From positions 1 through 49,539 of the IMG/VR virus record IMGVR_UViG_3300025168_000134: a stretch of DNA of 49,539 bases. The stretch is one strand, 5' to 3'. This DNA is from a virus. How positions within the stretch are numbered: position 1 is the first letter of the stretch; every line of letters begins with the position of its first letter. A model generated the notes under the pieces. That model worked only from the letters and a program-made list of their open reading frames with translations, did not search any database and had not been told where the DNA came from. A program made the translations under genes and the position numbers. This document shows, piece by piece, positions 26,723 to 36,139 of this stretch.

Positions 26723-29700
26723 ATGGCAAAGGTATTCACAAATAAAACATCATATTCTTTATTAAAAACTAATCCTAAACTTACAGGAAATATCAAAATG
26801 GTAGTTGATAGTAAAGGTGATATTTTTATTGAAACTATTGATGCTAAACCAGAACTTACAAGAAACAAATACAAAAAAGTTAAATTAGACTTAGAAAATA
26901 CTTGGTCTAGTTCAATTTATAATTTTTTCAATAAAGGTTCGATACCTAAATCACTTTTTTATGCAATAAAAGACGATGAAGATTTCTATTCTATAAAAAC
27001 TGATTTTAGTAAACAATATTATACGGATTATCAACAGGGAGTTAAGCCAAAAATTTCTAAACTGTACGATGAGCAAATTTCTTACTTAGCGCCAATATGG
27101 TTAGAACCTAACGACATTCCGGAACATTTTGCAATTTTCAAGATACCCGAACCGGTTTCAGTTTCTACGAAAAATCAAGATAAAGATAAACCTTTCGATG
27201 AAGATACTGAAAAACAAATTTACAATGCAAACTATTTCGATACTTTCCCTGATGGAACAGGAGTAACGGGGGCAACTGCCAGTGATTATTTTTTCAATAC
27301 TGTACTTTCTAAAGCAAAACTACATAAAGTTTTTGACTTGGATTCAGATTCTACATTAGGTAAGTATTTAAGAAATCACATAAATGATGCAGAAATGCCA
27401 GAAAGTTCTTTAGATATTGATTGGAATATAAATTCTAATAGTACAGTAAATGGCATATCATTAGAACAAAGTGGTTTCGTAAAAAAAGCATTAGATGTAT
27501 TCGGTGAATCTTTTCCAATAGATAAAACAGTAACTGAATTTGATAATTTTGTTACAAATCAATTTCAAAATAAAGGAGTTGTGCATCCTAATATAATAAA
27601 CTTAGAATTTTTATTCGATGATGAAGAAGATGATGATTTTACAGTCAACAGATATTTTGGTGTGTATTTTAATAAAAATGACATATCTAAATTTAATTTA
27701 GATAGTAAAGCATTCTATGATAAAAAATACGATAATATAGAACAGAATAAAGATATCGAATCTATTTTTTCGGTTGATGCGCTTTCAGATTCTAATATTG
27801 TATTAGAAAATAAAAAAGGCGTAAAACTATTTGTAGATTACGGTTCCGAATATAGCGTACCCAGTTCCGACATAAAAGGAGGTAGTTTTTTACCTTACGT
27901 ATATTCAATAAGTGCCGGAGGTTCTGGAAATAATAGATTTTACGATTTAGAAAATAACTACGATTGGCAAAGTAATGAATTAATATTAAAAGATAAATTT
28001 ATAAACACAAGAGATTTCAAAGGATTTAAAAAAGATAGTGTAGGTATAATTCCTTCTACAAAAACAAATAAATCTGGTAGGTCTTATTTTGAATTTAAAA
28101 TTACAGGAACTATAACTTCATTTGAATTAAGAATAAAAGATGTAGATGAATACAAAGCAGATTTCAATCTAAATCAAGTTTTCGTAGGTGATGTAGGATT
28201 ACCTAAAGGAACGTTTGTTGATAACAAGTTTTCTTTACAAGGGGCACCTGATGAAGTTGCAAATGCAATAGTTACTGCGATAAATTCATATTCAGATTCT
28301 GACGAAGATTTCAATATGTATGCAATTACTAAGTTTGATAAGGTTATTGTTTTTACTAGGGGAATTAACGAATATTGGAATAAATACAAATACTTGATTT
28401 ATAGTGATGATATTAATTTTCCTAATGCTATTGAAGTACCTTATAAAACTTTCGGCAATCTTACAGATTTCAATACAAAAAGAGCAACACCTGGACCACA
28501 AGGTTCAACAGGACCTGCATTTTTAGATTACGATGCCATTGTTTCAAGTGCTGCATCTATGTTTATTAGTTCAGATTTTAGTATCTTAGAAAGTAATTTA
28601 ACAAACGGAAATAATGTAAGTGAAAATAAAATAAGAATTCCTATTGAATTTAGTAGTTATTTTAATACATCTTTATTTTTGAAAACTAAATTTTGGTATT
28701 CTAAAATAGTATCAATTGATGGATATTTAGATGAACCCGTTTATGAAAATGGTAGAATCGTAGATTTTAAAAATTTCAATAGTTATAAAACTATAAATTG
28801 CACAGATGATATTTGGGTCTCTCCGGGAACATATTCAGAATTATATGAAATAGAAACTAACAAAGTAGGATTAATGTCTATGTATCCAATTAAACAATTT
28901 GATGTTGACCAATTTAGAAGTGAATACGGAAAAGATGGTGATGGTAATATTGAAAAATTGAATAAACAGTATATTGCCAAAGCTGGAAGTAGTGCATCAC
29001 CGTTTATAACTTATTATCCTAATGCTGCTAATATAGCACCTAATATAACTAATTTTAAAGATACTGGATTTAAAAGATTAACAGGAAAAATAGATGAAGT
29101 AACTGGTGATATTCCAACTATTGATAATGAATACGATAGACTTTCAGAAAACGAATTGCCTCAATTGTCTATAAAAGGTAGAATTATACCTTATATTAAT
29201 AAATGGGTTTATGATGATGACGGAAAAGATGTTAGAGAAAATAATTATAGAATGACTAGCAATAGTGCTTTTAGTTATGATAATTTTTCTCCTTCATCTA
29301 AAAATATTTTACCTGATTTTAGATTCTTTACTCACGAATGGTACTACCTACAAAAATATCCATATTACTTAACAACAAAAGAAAAGATTGAATCATTTTC
29401 TTATTTTGAAAATTTGATAGAAAAAGGTAGTTATGAACTCGGAGCTACGAGCAATTTAGGTATAAAAGATATAACAGAAGATAAGTTTATAGAATACTTT
29501 ACCGAATATAAAGTAGGAAATTACTATTTTCCAGCAAAAAGAAAATATTCTATAATAAGTGGAGGTAACGAAGATTCGTTTGGTGAAACTTTTTTTAGAG
29601 GTTCAAAAATAAAATTCAAAAGAAGAGTTGAAAGTGATGTTGTATTAGATTCTAATATAGAAAACATAGGAGTTTTTAAAAGTGATGAATTCAATGGATA

Positions 29701-31498
29701 TAAATTTAGTGCTATCTTAACTAACAATACAGATAATGCATTAAAATATTCTGTAATTGAAAATAAGAAATATAAAACTATAACTATGATTATAGAAGCC
29801 AAGTTGCAAGACTATTGGTTGAACTATGATGAAAGCAATACTTTCGGTGCAACGGCCTTACTTTTAGATAGAAGTTCATTGTATATTTTAGAAGATAAAT
29901 TTGAGACTACTATCGGGTCCCGGGATAAGTATGCCGACATAAATTTGAATGGTTCAATTTCTCCTTTTTTAGAAATCTCAGGAGCTATTGTTAGCAACTT
30001 TACGAAAGATGCCTCTTCTGGTTTTTATACGATAAAGGGAATTCAAAATAAGGTAAACGGTTCTATACCTAATTTCATAAATCAAATTGTACCATTAGAT
30101 GATGGTACTTATTCTAAAATAAGAATAGATGTAGATGCTGTTAGATACTTAGAAATAGATGACATTATTTCCGTAACAAAAAATACTATATTAGCCAAAA
30201 AATTTAACACAGTAACATATTTTACATTAAGTGGAATTGAAAACATAGTAAATACAATTCCTATAAATACGACCTTTCTTCCATTTTATCCAGCACCTAG
30301 TATTTGTGTAGATAAAATACCTACATATATAGGGGGTGGGTTTAATGCATATAAAGGTCTAATAAATGAACTAAGTTTTGCAACTATATTTGACAAAATA
30401 AATACAGGAAGTCCTGATATTAATTATCTTACTGTAGATGAAATAGGTGCGACTGCAGTAGAAACTAAAAATACATTCTTAATAGAATTTGAAGACTATT
30501 CTACTAATGTAAAAGCAGATTACTTGACAACCGAACCGATTATATTTAACGGATTGGCAAATACTGATTTTCAACCAATAGGTTCTAAAACAGTAGGTAT
30601 GAACAATACTTATTTTTCAACTATGTTTAGATTCAATGGAAAGTTTAATCCAAAGGTCAATGATGTAATATATTTTAGTGAAGATTTTGGTACAAAATTT
30701 ACAGATACAATAAGAAAGCAATTAAGATTTACAAATACAAATTTCTTTAGTACTTATCCAGATTTTGGTTTGTACAAGCAATTGTATATAAATAAAGTTA
30801 ACGAACAAAATCCGTTAACAATTCTTACATTGAACAAAGAAAGTTCACTAAGACCAGAATTTTGGAAACCAAAAGAAATTTCCCTTGATAAACAAGATTC
30901 CTATATTTTTAGGAGTTGTTGGGACCACAATTTTCATAAAAGATACGAAACTAAATCTACTTTTACAAGTTTTCCGGGATATATCGAACCTAAAGAAGTA
31001 GGAAGTTTTTTAGCGTCTACGATTATGAACATAACAGATGATATTAAAATTGAAAAGTATGGTTCTTTAAATATTGTTATTGATAGAAATCAAAGCAATG
31101 TTATTTCAGGACAAATAAAAAATACACAAGAATTAATTGATACTATTAATCCAAGTTTAAAACCCTTGTTTGAAAAATACGTAAATAGTTCTTATAACTT
31201 TCAAAAATTAGATACCTTAGATGATGATATTGAAAGATATACAAAAGCAAATATTTTACCTAGATATTCTTCAAAAGAAATATATGCGTATGTAAAGTAT
31301 AGTTCTAAATTATCAAACGAACCTATTTTAGAAACTAGTAAAACCGAACAAGAATTGATATTAGATGGATTTATAAAATTAAGAAACATAAGTTTTGTTC
31401 AACAGAAATTTAATGATTTTGATTTTAACTTTACTTATAACAAACCGAGTGATAGAAATGTAACCCTAGCTTTTATAACTAAAGTAACTACGGTTTAG
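26723..31498 (+). CDS. Giant virion protein, 1591 aa
   Basis: The longest gene in the window. The N-terminus is basic and strand-rich. Around residues 115-135 it has KLYDEQISYLAPIWLEPNDI followed by PEHFAIFKIPEP, a memorable block that could serve for homology searches. A short collagen-like step (PGPQGSTGPAF) appears near residue 595. Many Asn/Asp/Tyr-rich beta segments follow, with no recognisable enzyme motif. Such large beta-rich proteins in T4-like phages are usually proximal fibre or baseplate-periphery parts, and the collagen-like fibre gene follows directly. Its own promoter motif precedes it. The function is otherwise unknown. Confidence 0.7.
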   Translation: MAKVFTNKTSYSLLKTNPKLTGNIKMVVDSKGDIFIETIDAKPELTRNKYKKVKLDLENTWSSSIYNFFNKGSIPKSLFYAIKDDEDFYSIKTDFSKQYYTDYQQGVKPKISKLYDEQISYLAPIWLEPNDIPEHFAIFKIPEPVSVSTKNQDKDKPFDEDTEKQIYNANYFDTFPDGTGVTGATASDYFFNTVLSKAKLHKVFDLDSDSTLGKYLRNHINDAEMPESSLDIDWNINSNSTVNGISLEQSGFVKKALDVFGESFPIDKTVTEFDNFVTNQFQNKGVVHPNIINLEFLFDDEEDDDFTVNRYFGVYFNKNDISKFNLDSKAFYDKKYDNIEQNKDIESIFSVDALSDSNIVLENKKGVKLFVDYGSEYSVPSSDIKGGSFLPYVYSISAGGSGNNRFYDLENNYDWQSNELILKDKFINTRDFKGFKKDSVGIIPSTKTNKSGRSYFEFKITGTITSFELRIKDVDEYKADFNLNQVFVGDVGLPKGTFVDNKFSLQGAPDEVANAIVTAINSYSDSDEDFNMYAITKFDKVIVFTRGINEYWNKYKYLIYSDDINFPNAIEVPYKTFGNLTDFNTKRATPGPQGSTGPAFLDYDAIVSSAASMFISSDFSILESNLTNGNNVSENKIRIPIEFSSYFNTSLFLKTKFWYSKIVSIDGYLDEPVYENGRIVDFKNFNSYKTINCTDDIWVSPGTYSELYEIETNKVGLMSMYPIKQFDVDQFRSEYGKDGDGNIEKLNKQYIAKAGSSASPFITYYPNAANIAPNITNFKDTGFKRLTGKIDEVTGDIPTIDNEYDRLSENELPQLSIKGRIIPYINKWVYDDDGKDVRENNYRMTSNSAFSYDNFSPSSKNILPDFRFFTHEWYYLQKYPYYLTTKEKIESFSYFENLIEKGSYELGATSNLGIKDITEDKFIEYFTEYKVGNYYFPAKRKYSIISGGNEDSFGETFFRGSKIKFKRRVESDVVLDSNIENIGVFKSDEFNGYKFSAILTNNTDNALKYSVIENKKYKTITMIIEAKLQDYWLNYDESNTFGATALLLDRSSLYILEDKFETTIGSRDKYADINLNGSISPFLEISGAIVSNFTKDASSGFYTIKGIQNKVNGSIPNFINQIVPLDDGTYSKIRIDVDAVRYLEIDDIISVTKNTILAKKFNTVTYFTLSGIENIVNTIPINTTFLPFYPAPSICVDKIPTYIGGGFNAYKGLINELSFATIFDKINTGSPDINYLTVDEIGATAVETKNTFLIEFEDYSTNVKADYLTTEPIIFNGLANTDFQPIGSKTVGMNNTYFSTMFRFNGKFNPKVNDVIYFSEDFGTKFTDTIRKQLRFTNTNFFSTYPDFGLYKQLYINKVNEQNPLTILTLNKESSLRPEFWKPKEISLDKQDSYIFRSCWDHNFHKRYETKSTFTSFPGYIEPKEVGSFLASTIMNITDDIKIEKYGSLNIVIDRNQSNVISGQIKNTQELIDTINPSLKPLFEKYVNSSYNFQKLDTLDDDIERYTKANILPRYSSKEIYAYVKYSSKLSNEPILETSKTEQELILDGFIKLRNISFVQQKFNDFDFNFTYNKPSDRNVTLAFITKVTTV

Positions 31499-31503
31499 TT
31501 ATT

Positions 31504-31512
31504 GATTAAATA
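31504..31512 (+). promoter_or_regulatory. GATTAAATA candidate late promoter
   Basis: Exact motif, ending 43 nt before the ATG at 31556, the longest spacing in the set. The leader it would make contains a small GGGTA-TAA-TACCC hairpin (31523-31535). Confidence 0.55.
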
Positions 31513-31522
31513 TTCTAAGTTC

Positions 31523-31535
31523 GGGTATAATACCC
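31523..31535 (+). promoter_or_regulatory. Small leader hairpin before the fibre gene
   Basis: GGGTA and TACCC can pair around TAA, 20 nt before the start codon. It lacks a following T run, so it is not a terminator. A role in leader stability or translation is possible but unproven. Confidence 0.3.
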
Positions 31536-31555
31536 CTTAAAATAAAGTTTATTGC

Positions 31556-34500
31556 ATGGCAAATATACACATAAAAGAATTATTCGGTTCTGATAATATC
31601 ACAGCTTTAACAGAAAAAGTTAATTTTAATTTTGACCAATTAATACTAGCCGGAGGTGGACCCGAAGGCCCAATTGGACCAACAGGAAATACTGGAGTTG
31701 CAGGTCCGGACGGAAGAAGAGGTTCACAATGGGTGGCCGGTTTTGGTCCTACTACAATTAATTTACCAACAGATGGTGTTTATAGAAAGAATGACTTTTT
31801 ATTAAACGATGGTGGTAGTTTTGTAGGTGGTGCAACTGGTCAAGTATGGTACTATAATTCTACTACTTGGGTTGATTCCGGAATAAATTTAAGAGGACCA
31901 AAAGGAGACCAAGGAGTAAGAGGAATGGGTGCAATAGAATTCTTACCTGGACTTTTACAAGGTAGTAGTTTCGTTCCTAATTATACAAACACTACCACTA
32001 CATCATTACAACCAACAATTAGTGATTATATTACTCAAATAATACCAGAAAACGACCAAGATGATTATGACAAAGGGGGTGTTGGTTTTATTAATGCCGG
32101 TGTAGATTTTGCAGCAATAGGATATGGTAACAATTCACTTGTTTTAGGTAGATATGCAACTCTTTTTCCAACCGGAACAAGTGGTACTCATTTAGAACCT
32201 CCAACAGGAGTTTTACCATTGATTGGTTTTCCAATTCAAGAGTCTAATGTTCCTATGCTTTTAGTTTCACAAAATGACTACCAAGACCCGAGTGGTTTAA
32301 ACAATACTTATACTAATGGTATTTCAATAGGTTTAACTAAATCACATCCAGATGCTGATTATACATTAAATGATGGAATGAGAGGGATTCCTGCAAATTA
32401 TTCTAGGTATTCAAATATTAGTATAGAAAATAAACATGATGATTTAAAGATAGCAACCGGATACCAATCATTATTAACTTTGTCTGCATCAAGTAATTCA
32501 ACTTTCTTTAGACTTGGAAATACTATTGCAAGGACTGGACAAACTTTAGATGCTAGGAGTACTAAATTACAAACAGAACAATATACAAATTTTAAAATCG
32601 AAAATACTTTTTTTACAGACTTATCTGATATTAGTAATAATACTAGTGGAAAGGAATTCATAACTAATGCTCAAACTACTTTCTTTCAAAATAAGAAATT
32701 TTATGCATCAGATATAGATGGTAGTACAAATAACGATACTAGAAAATTAATTGCAAAAACTTTTATCGGTTCAGAAGATGAGTTAGATGGGGGAGCTAAT
32801 GAATTAGTATTTGTTAATGGTGATTCACTTACAACTGACGCTGATGGTAAAAAGATTTCAAGGTCAATTGACCCAACTACAACTGGGACTACCCCTTCCG
32901 ATTTTAATAAACGTTCTATGTTTGATTCAAATAATAGAGATTTTGCATTTAGAATTGGACAAACTACCGTACAACCAGGAAGAATGATTGGAGTTAATTC
33001 GAATGGAACACCTAATATAGATTCAAATTTTGCTAATAAAATAAACATAACCTATCAAGGTCAAGGATACGATACACCTTTTATACAGTATTCGGGTATA
33101 GATTTAACCAACACATATAACGGTTCGATATCAAGTGGAACATATGAAGGTTATGCGGCTTATGCTGTTATTCCAAATGATAGTGCATTAGAAAAAGTAT
33201 TAGGTTACGACATAAAAGACCCAATAGGATTTTCATCAACAGAAAATAAAAGTGGTTCTAGGTCAATGTCGAGAATGGGTATATATCCAGGATTTTTTAG
33301 AAAAGACAAGACCGGTAATGTGTATATTGGTGATGCCGATGCAAGACAAAAGAAATTCTTTGATGTTGCACACAGAATGATGCCAACCGGTTCACTAGAT
33401 GTATTCGGAACAGTAAGAATAAGAGAACAAGAAACAACAGATAACGGTGCAAAAGATGGATGGATAGTAGTAAACAAAAAAGATGGTATCTTAGGATTTC
33501 AAGACCCTAATGCGGCTTCAGGAACAGTTGGAACTGCTCTTTTTTCTATTATTATGTTTCCAGAAATGGCATCAAATAAGTTTAGTTTTTATGTAGAATC
33601 CAGACAAAAATTCGGAGCCTCTTCAACAGCTGTTGGAGACGGAAAAGCATATAACTATACAAATACAGTTGTTCCACTACCAACAGGAGGTACTGGTAGG
33701 AACTACCCATTTGCAGCATTTCCTGGAAAAGGTTCTGATGAATTGCAAGATTATTATATGTGTAACGGTGCAGTACTTGCCGATTCTAGAGATATAGTTG
33801 CAACGGGGCCTTTTTCAAAAATGAAAGGTATGAACATTTCTGCACAAAATGGAAGTTCAAAAATTCAAAATGGGACACCAGTACCGACTTCGGGAATTAC
33901 AGATTTCGATTATGAAGTGAATCCAGATTTTATAGGAATTGCTGGTCAAACGCACATTACATCACCACAAATACCAGCAAGTGCAGGAACTTGGTCTGAT
34001 TTTGTAGTTAAGTATTTTAACGATAAAGGTTCTTTACGTAATAGTGGAGGTGCTTGGGGATATAGTGTTTTAGCGGGTGCAGATGCAGATTCTAAATTTA
34101 GAGTTGTTCTACCTAATTATTTTGGTAGGGTTGCAAAAATGCAATTCCCAGATTCTGATTTAGTAGTAAGAGCAATTTCAGGCCACAAATTAAGTCAAGA
34201 CCCGGGAATAGCCGGTGCTTATAATGCTACCGGTTATGCTAATGGACAAGCAAGAAATAATGGGTATGTTTATTACGGAACTAATAATAAATACAATGCA
34301 TCTTGGATGATGAAAGGTATGTTTGATTCCACAGGATTTCCTTATCTTAGTGGTTCACAAACACCTAAGATGGCAATGCCAAAACATAGACACACTACTG
34401 GAGGTGATGACCCGCTAATAACAGATTCACATCTTGAGCCAAACCATTCTCATGGATACAGAGGGTTTAATGATGTTAGAAAAGACAATAGTAACAATGA

Positions 34501-35338
34501 CCAAATTGGTGTAAAAAGTAGGGGTAATATTTCAACTGACCCTATTGATTATGCCGGTGATGCTGCTGGTGGATTTACACATTCTCACTCGGTTTCTGGT
34601 AAGACTAACTATACTGGCGATTTGGCTGGAGGTAATCCAGATGTTAATGACTATGATATAGACCATTACTATATAACAGGAACAGGATTCTCTAATGCTA
34701 CATTTGTATTGGCCCCACATTTTGCATATGATGTTGATGGAATAACAGGTGGTGGTACTTATTCTAATTTTAGTAACTGGATAAAATACTCACCGAACGA
34801 TAACGTAGATAGTTCTGCCGGAGCTGTTAATGGTGGTAAAGCTGATATATCAGGACAAAAATTTATTACACCACCATTTAAGGGTACTATAATGGCAATT
34901 TACCTAAAGGGATTAAGAAATCCAAATAGAGGAAATAGCATAATAACTGATTTACATTTTGTCGGTGGTGTTCCGACATGTGGAGAACCAACAAGTGCTA
35001 TCACAAACGCAGATATGTCTTGGTATTCCGATGCCAACAGCAAAAGGTATTCAAAAGTACATTCGACATCAGCAATATATTCTGATGGTAAATTTAATAC
35101 TACAACAGGAGCGAAAACGAATGAATGGTGGGTTGATAATTTCTACGAATATGGATATCAAGATATGTCAAGAAATGATGATACTATGCATCCGTATTCA
35201 TTTGTAGATGCAATAGGACAGAGAAACACATCACGATTAGATTATAATACGTATAGTAACACAGATTCAAGAAAATATACAAATATGCTATATAAATCTA
35301 ACATAACAAAAGAAAATGATTTCGATGTATATTCGTAA
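31556..35338 (+). CDS. Collagen-like receptor-binding tail fibre with gp12-like HxH tip
   Basis: A 1260-residue fibre. Residues 34-57 hold collagen triplets (GPEGPIGPTGNTGVAGPDG) and a second short run follows near residue 118 (GPKGDQGVRGMG). A long beta-rich shaft leads to a tail-collar-like region with DYYMCNGAVLADSRD and later FRVVLPNYFGRVAKMQ. The tip has three His-rich sites at about residues 943, 962 and 1007 (KHRHTT, NHSHGYRG, THSHSVSG). In T4 gp12 paired HxH sites bind a metal at the receptor-binding tip, so a metal-stabilised trimer tip is expected here. No self-cleaving chaperone domain is visible at the C-terminus (NDFDVYS). It is likely the main host-range determinant of the window. 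Confidence 0.8.
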   Translation: MANIHIKELFGSDNITALTEKVNFNFDQLILAGGGPEGPIGPTGNTGVAGPDGRRGSQWVAGFGPTTINLPTDGVYRKNDFLLNDGGSFVGGATGQVWYYNSTTWVDSGINLRGPKGDQGVRGMGAIEFLPGLLQGSSFVPNYTNTTTTSLQPTISDYITQIIPENDQDDYDKGGVGFINAGVDFAAIGYGNNSLVLGRYATLFPTGTSGTHLEPPTGVLPLIGFPIQESNVPMLLVSQNDYQDPSGLNNTYTNGISIGLTKSHPDADYTLNDGMRGIPANYSRYSNISIENKHDDLKIATGYQSLLTLSASSNSTFFRLGNTIARTGQTLDARSTKLQTEQYTNFKIENTFFTDLSDISNNTSGKEFITNAQTTFFQNKKFYASDIDGSTNNDTRKLIAKTFIGSEDELDGGANELVFVNGDSLTTDADGKKISRSIDPTTTGTTPSDFNKRSMFDSNNRDFAFRIGQTTVQPGRMIGVNSNGTPNIDSNFANKINITYQGQGYDTPFIQYSGIDLTNTYNGSISSGTYEGYAAYAVIPNDSALEKVLGYDIKDPIGFSSTENKSGSRSMSRMGIYPGFFRKDKTGNVYIGDADARQKKFFDVAHRMMPTGSLDVFGTVRIREQETTDNGAKDGWIVVNKKDGILGFQDPNAASGTVGTALFSIIMFPEMASNKFSFYVESRQKFGASSTAVGDGKAYNYTNTVVPLPTGGTGRNYPFAAFPGKGSDELQDYYMCNGAVLADSRDIVATGPFSKMKGMNISAQNGSSKIQNGTPVPTSGITDFDYEVNPDFIGIAGQTHITSPQIPASAGTWSDFVVKYFNDKGSLRNSGGAWGYSVLAGADADSKFRVVLPNYFGRVAKMQFPDSDLVVRAISGHKLSQDPGIAGAYNATGYANGQARNNGYVYYGTNNKYNASWMMKGMFDSTGFPYLSGSQTPKMAMPKHRHTTGGDDPLITDSHLEPNHSHGYRGFNDVRKDNSNNDQIGVKSRGNISTDPIDYAGDAAGGFTHSHSVSGKTNYTGDLAGGNPDVNDYDIDHYYITGTGFSNATFVLAPHFAYDVDGITGGGTYSNFSNWIKYSPNDNVDSSAGAVNGGKADISGQKFITPPFKGTIMAIYLKGLRNPNRGNSIITDLHFVGGVPTCGEPTSAITNADMSWYSDANSKRYSKVHSTSAIYSDGKFNTTTGAKTNEWWVDNFYEYGYQDMSRNDDTMHPYSFVDAIGQRNTSRLDYNTYSNTDSRKYTNMLYKSNITKENDFDVYS

Positions 35339-35341
35339 CAT

Positions 35342-36130
35342 ATGAAAATAGGTAAATTAGAAATATCGACAAATACATTTATTATTGCTTTACTAGTAGG
35401 GGTTATTCTCCTATTAGTAAAATGCAATAATGATTCAAGAAATAATTTAGAAGCTCAAAGTATAATAAGTAAAAATAATATACAAGTACTTAATGATTCA
35501 GTAAATTACTTGAAAGGAAAAAATGGTCAATTTATTGCAGAAAGAGGTGTTCTTATTGCCGATAAAAAAGATTTAAAAGAATTAAATTCTGAATTGTATA
35601 ATAAAATAAATGATTTAGAAGAATCTATTCCTAATCTTAAACCAAAAGTAGTAATTGATTATAAAACTAAAATAGAACACGATACAATTTATATAAGTTC
35701 TGATTTAGAATTGATTAATGATAGTTCATATATTGTAAACTTTAAAAAAGATACAGTATATGATGAAAATAATTCTAGAAGTTTAGAAGGGGAAATATCT
35801 ATTGGATTACTTGTTGATAGTATTTCTAAATATAATAACGTAAAAGTTAGTAATGTAAAATTGACTAAAGACATAATAGATATGAATGCAACTTTAGTTT
35901 TAGGTACAAAGGATAAAGAATTGAAAGTTTGGTTAGAAAGTAAGTATCCTGGTTTTGAAGCTAGTAAAATAGAAGCTGTAACTTTAGACCCATCAATTCA
36001 TCCTGAATTAAAGAAATTAAATAATAAAAAGTACAGTGTTGGTCCTTACTTTGGATTGGGAATAGGTCAGAATTTATATATCTTACCCACATTCGGAATC
36101 GGAATACAATATAGTATTTTCAAATTTTAA
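35342..36130 (+). CDS. Spanin-like membrane protein with outer-membrane-type C-terminus
   Basis: A 262-residue protein. Residues ~12-27 are one hydrophobic membrane segment (FIIALLVGVILLLV). A helical, coiled-coil-like stretch (residues ~35-95) and a beta segment (VVIDYKTKIEHDTIYI) follow. The last ~35 residues (YSVGPYFGLGIGQNLYIL, then FGIGIQYSIFKF) alternate like outer-membrane beta strands and end in Phe, as in outer-membrane beta-signals. Cys28 follows the hydrophobic stretch, but Lys at -1 argues against a lipobox. A protein anchored in the inner membrane and reaching the outer membrane in one chain would do the job of a spanin in lysis. This is inferred. A structural transmembrane protein is the alternative. 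Confidence 0.6.
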   Translation: MKIGKLEISTNTFIIALLVGVILLLVKCNNDSRNNLEAQSIISKNNIQVLNDSVNYLKGKNGQFIAERGVLIADKKDLKELNSELYNKINDLEESIPNLKPKVVIDYKTKIEHDTIYISSDLELINDSSYIVNFKKDTVYDENNSRSLEGEISIGLLVDSISKYNNVKVSNVKLTKDIIDMNATLVLGTKDKELKVWLESKYPGFEASKIEAVTLDPSIHPELKKLNNKKYSVGPYFGLGIGQNLYILPTFGIGIQYSIFKF

Positions 36131-36139
36131 CAAAAGACA

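Noticed and set aside
35342-36130. Lipoprotein call for the spanin-like protein based on Cys28 after the hydrophobic stretch
   Set aside because: The residue before the Cys is Lys (LVKC), which does not fit a lipobox.
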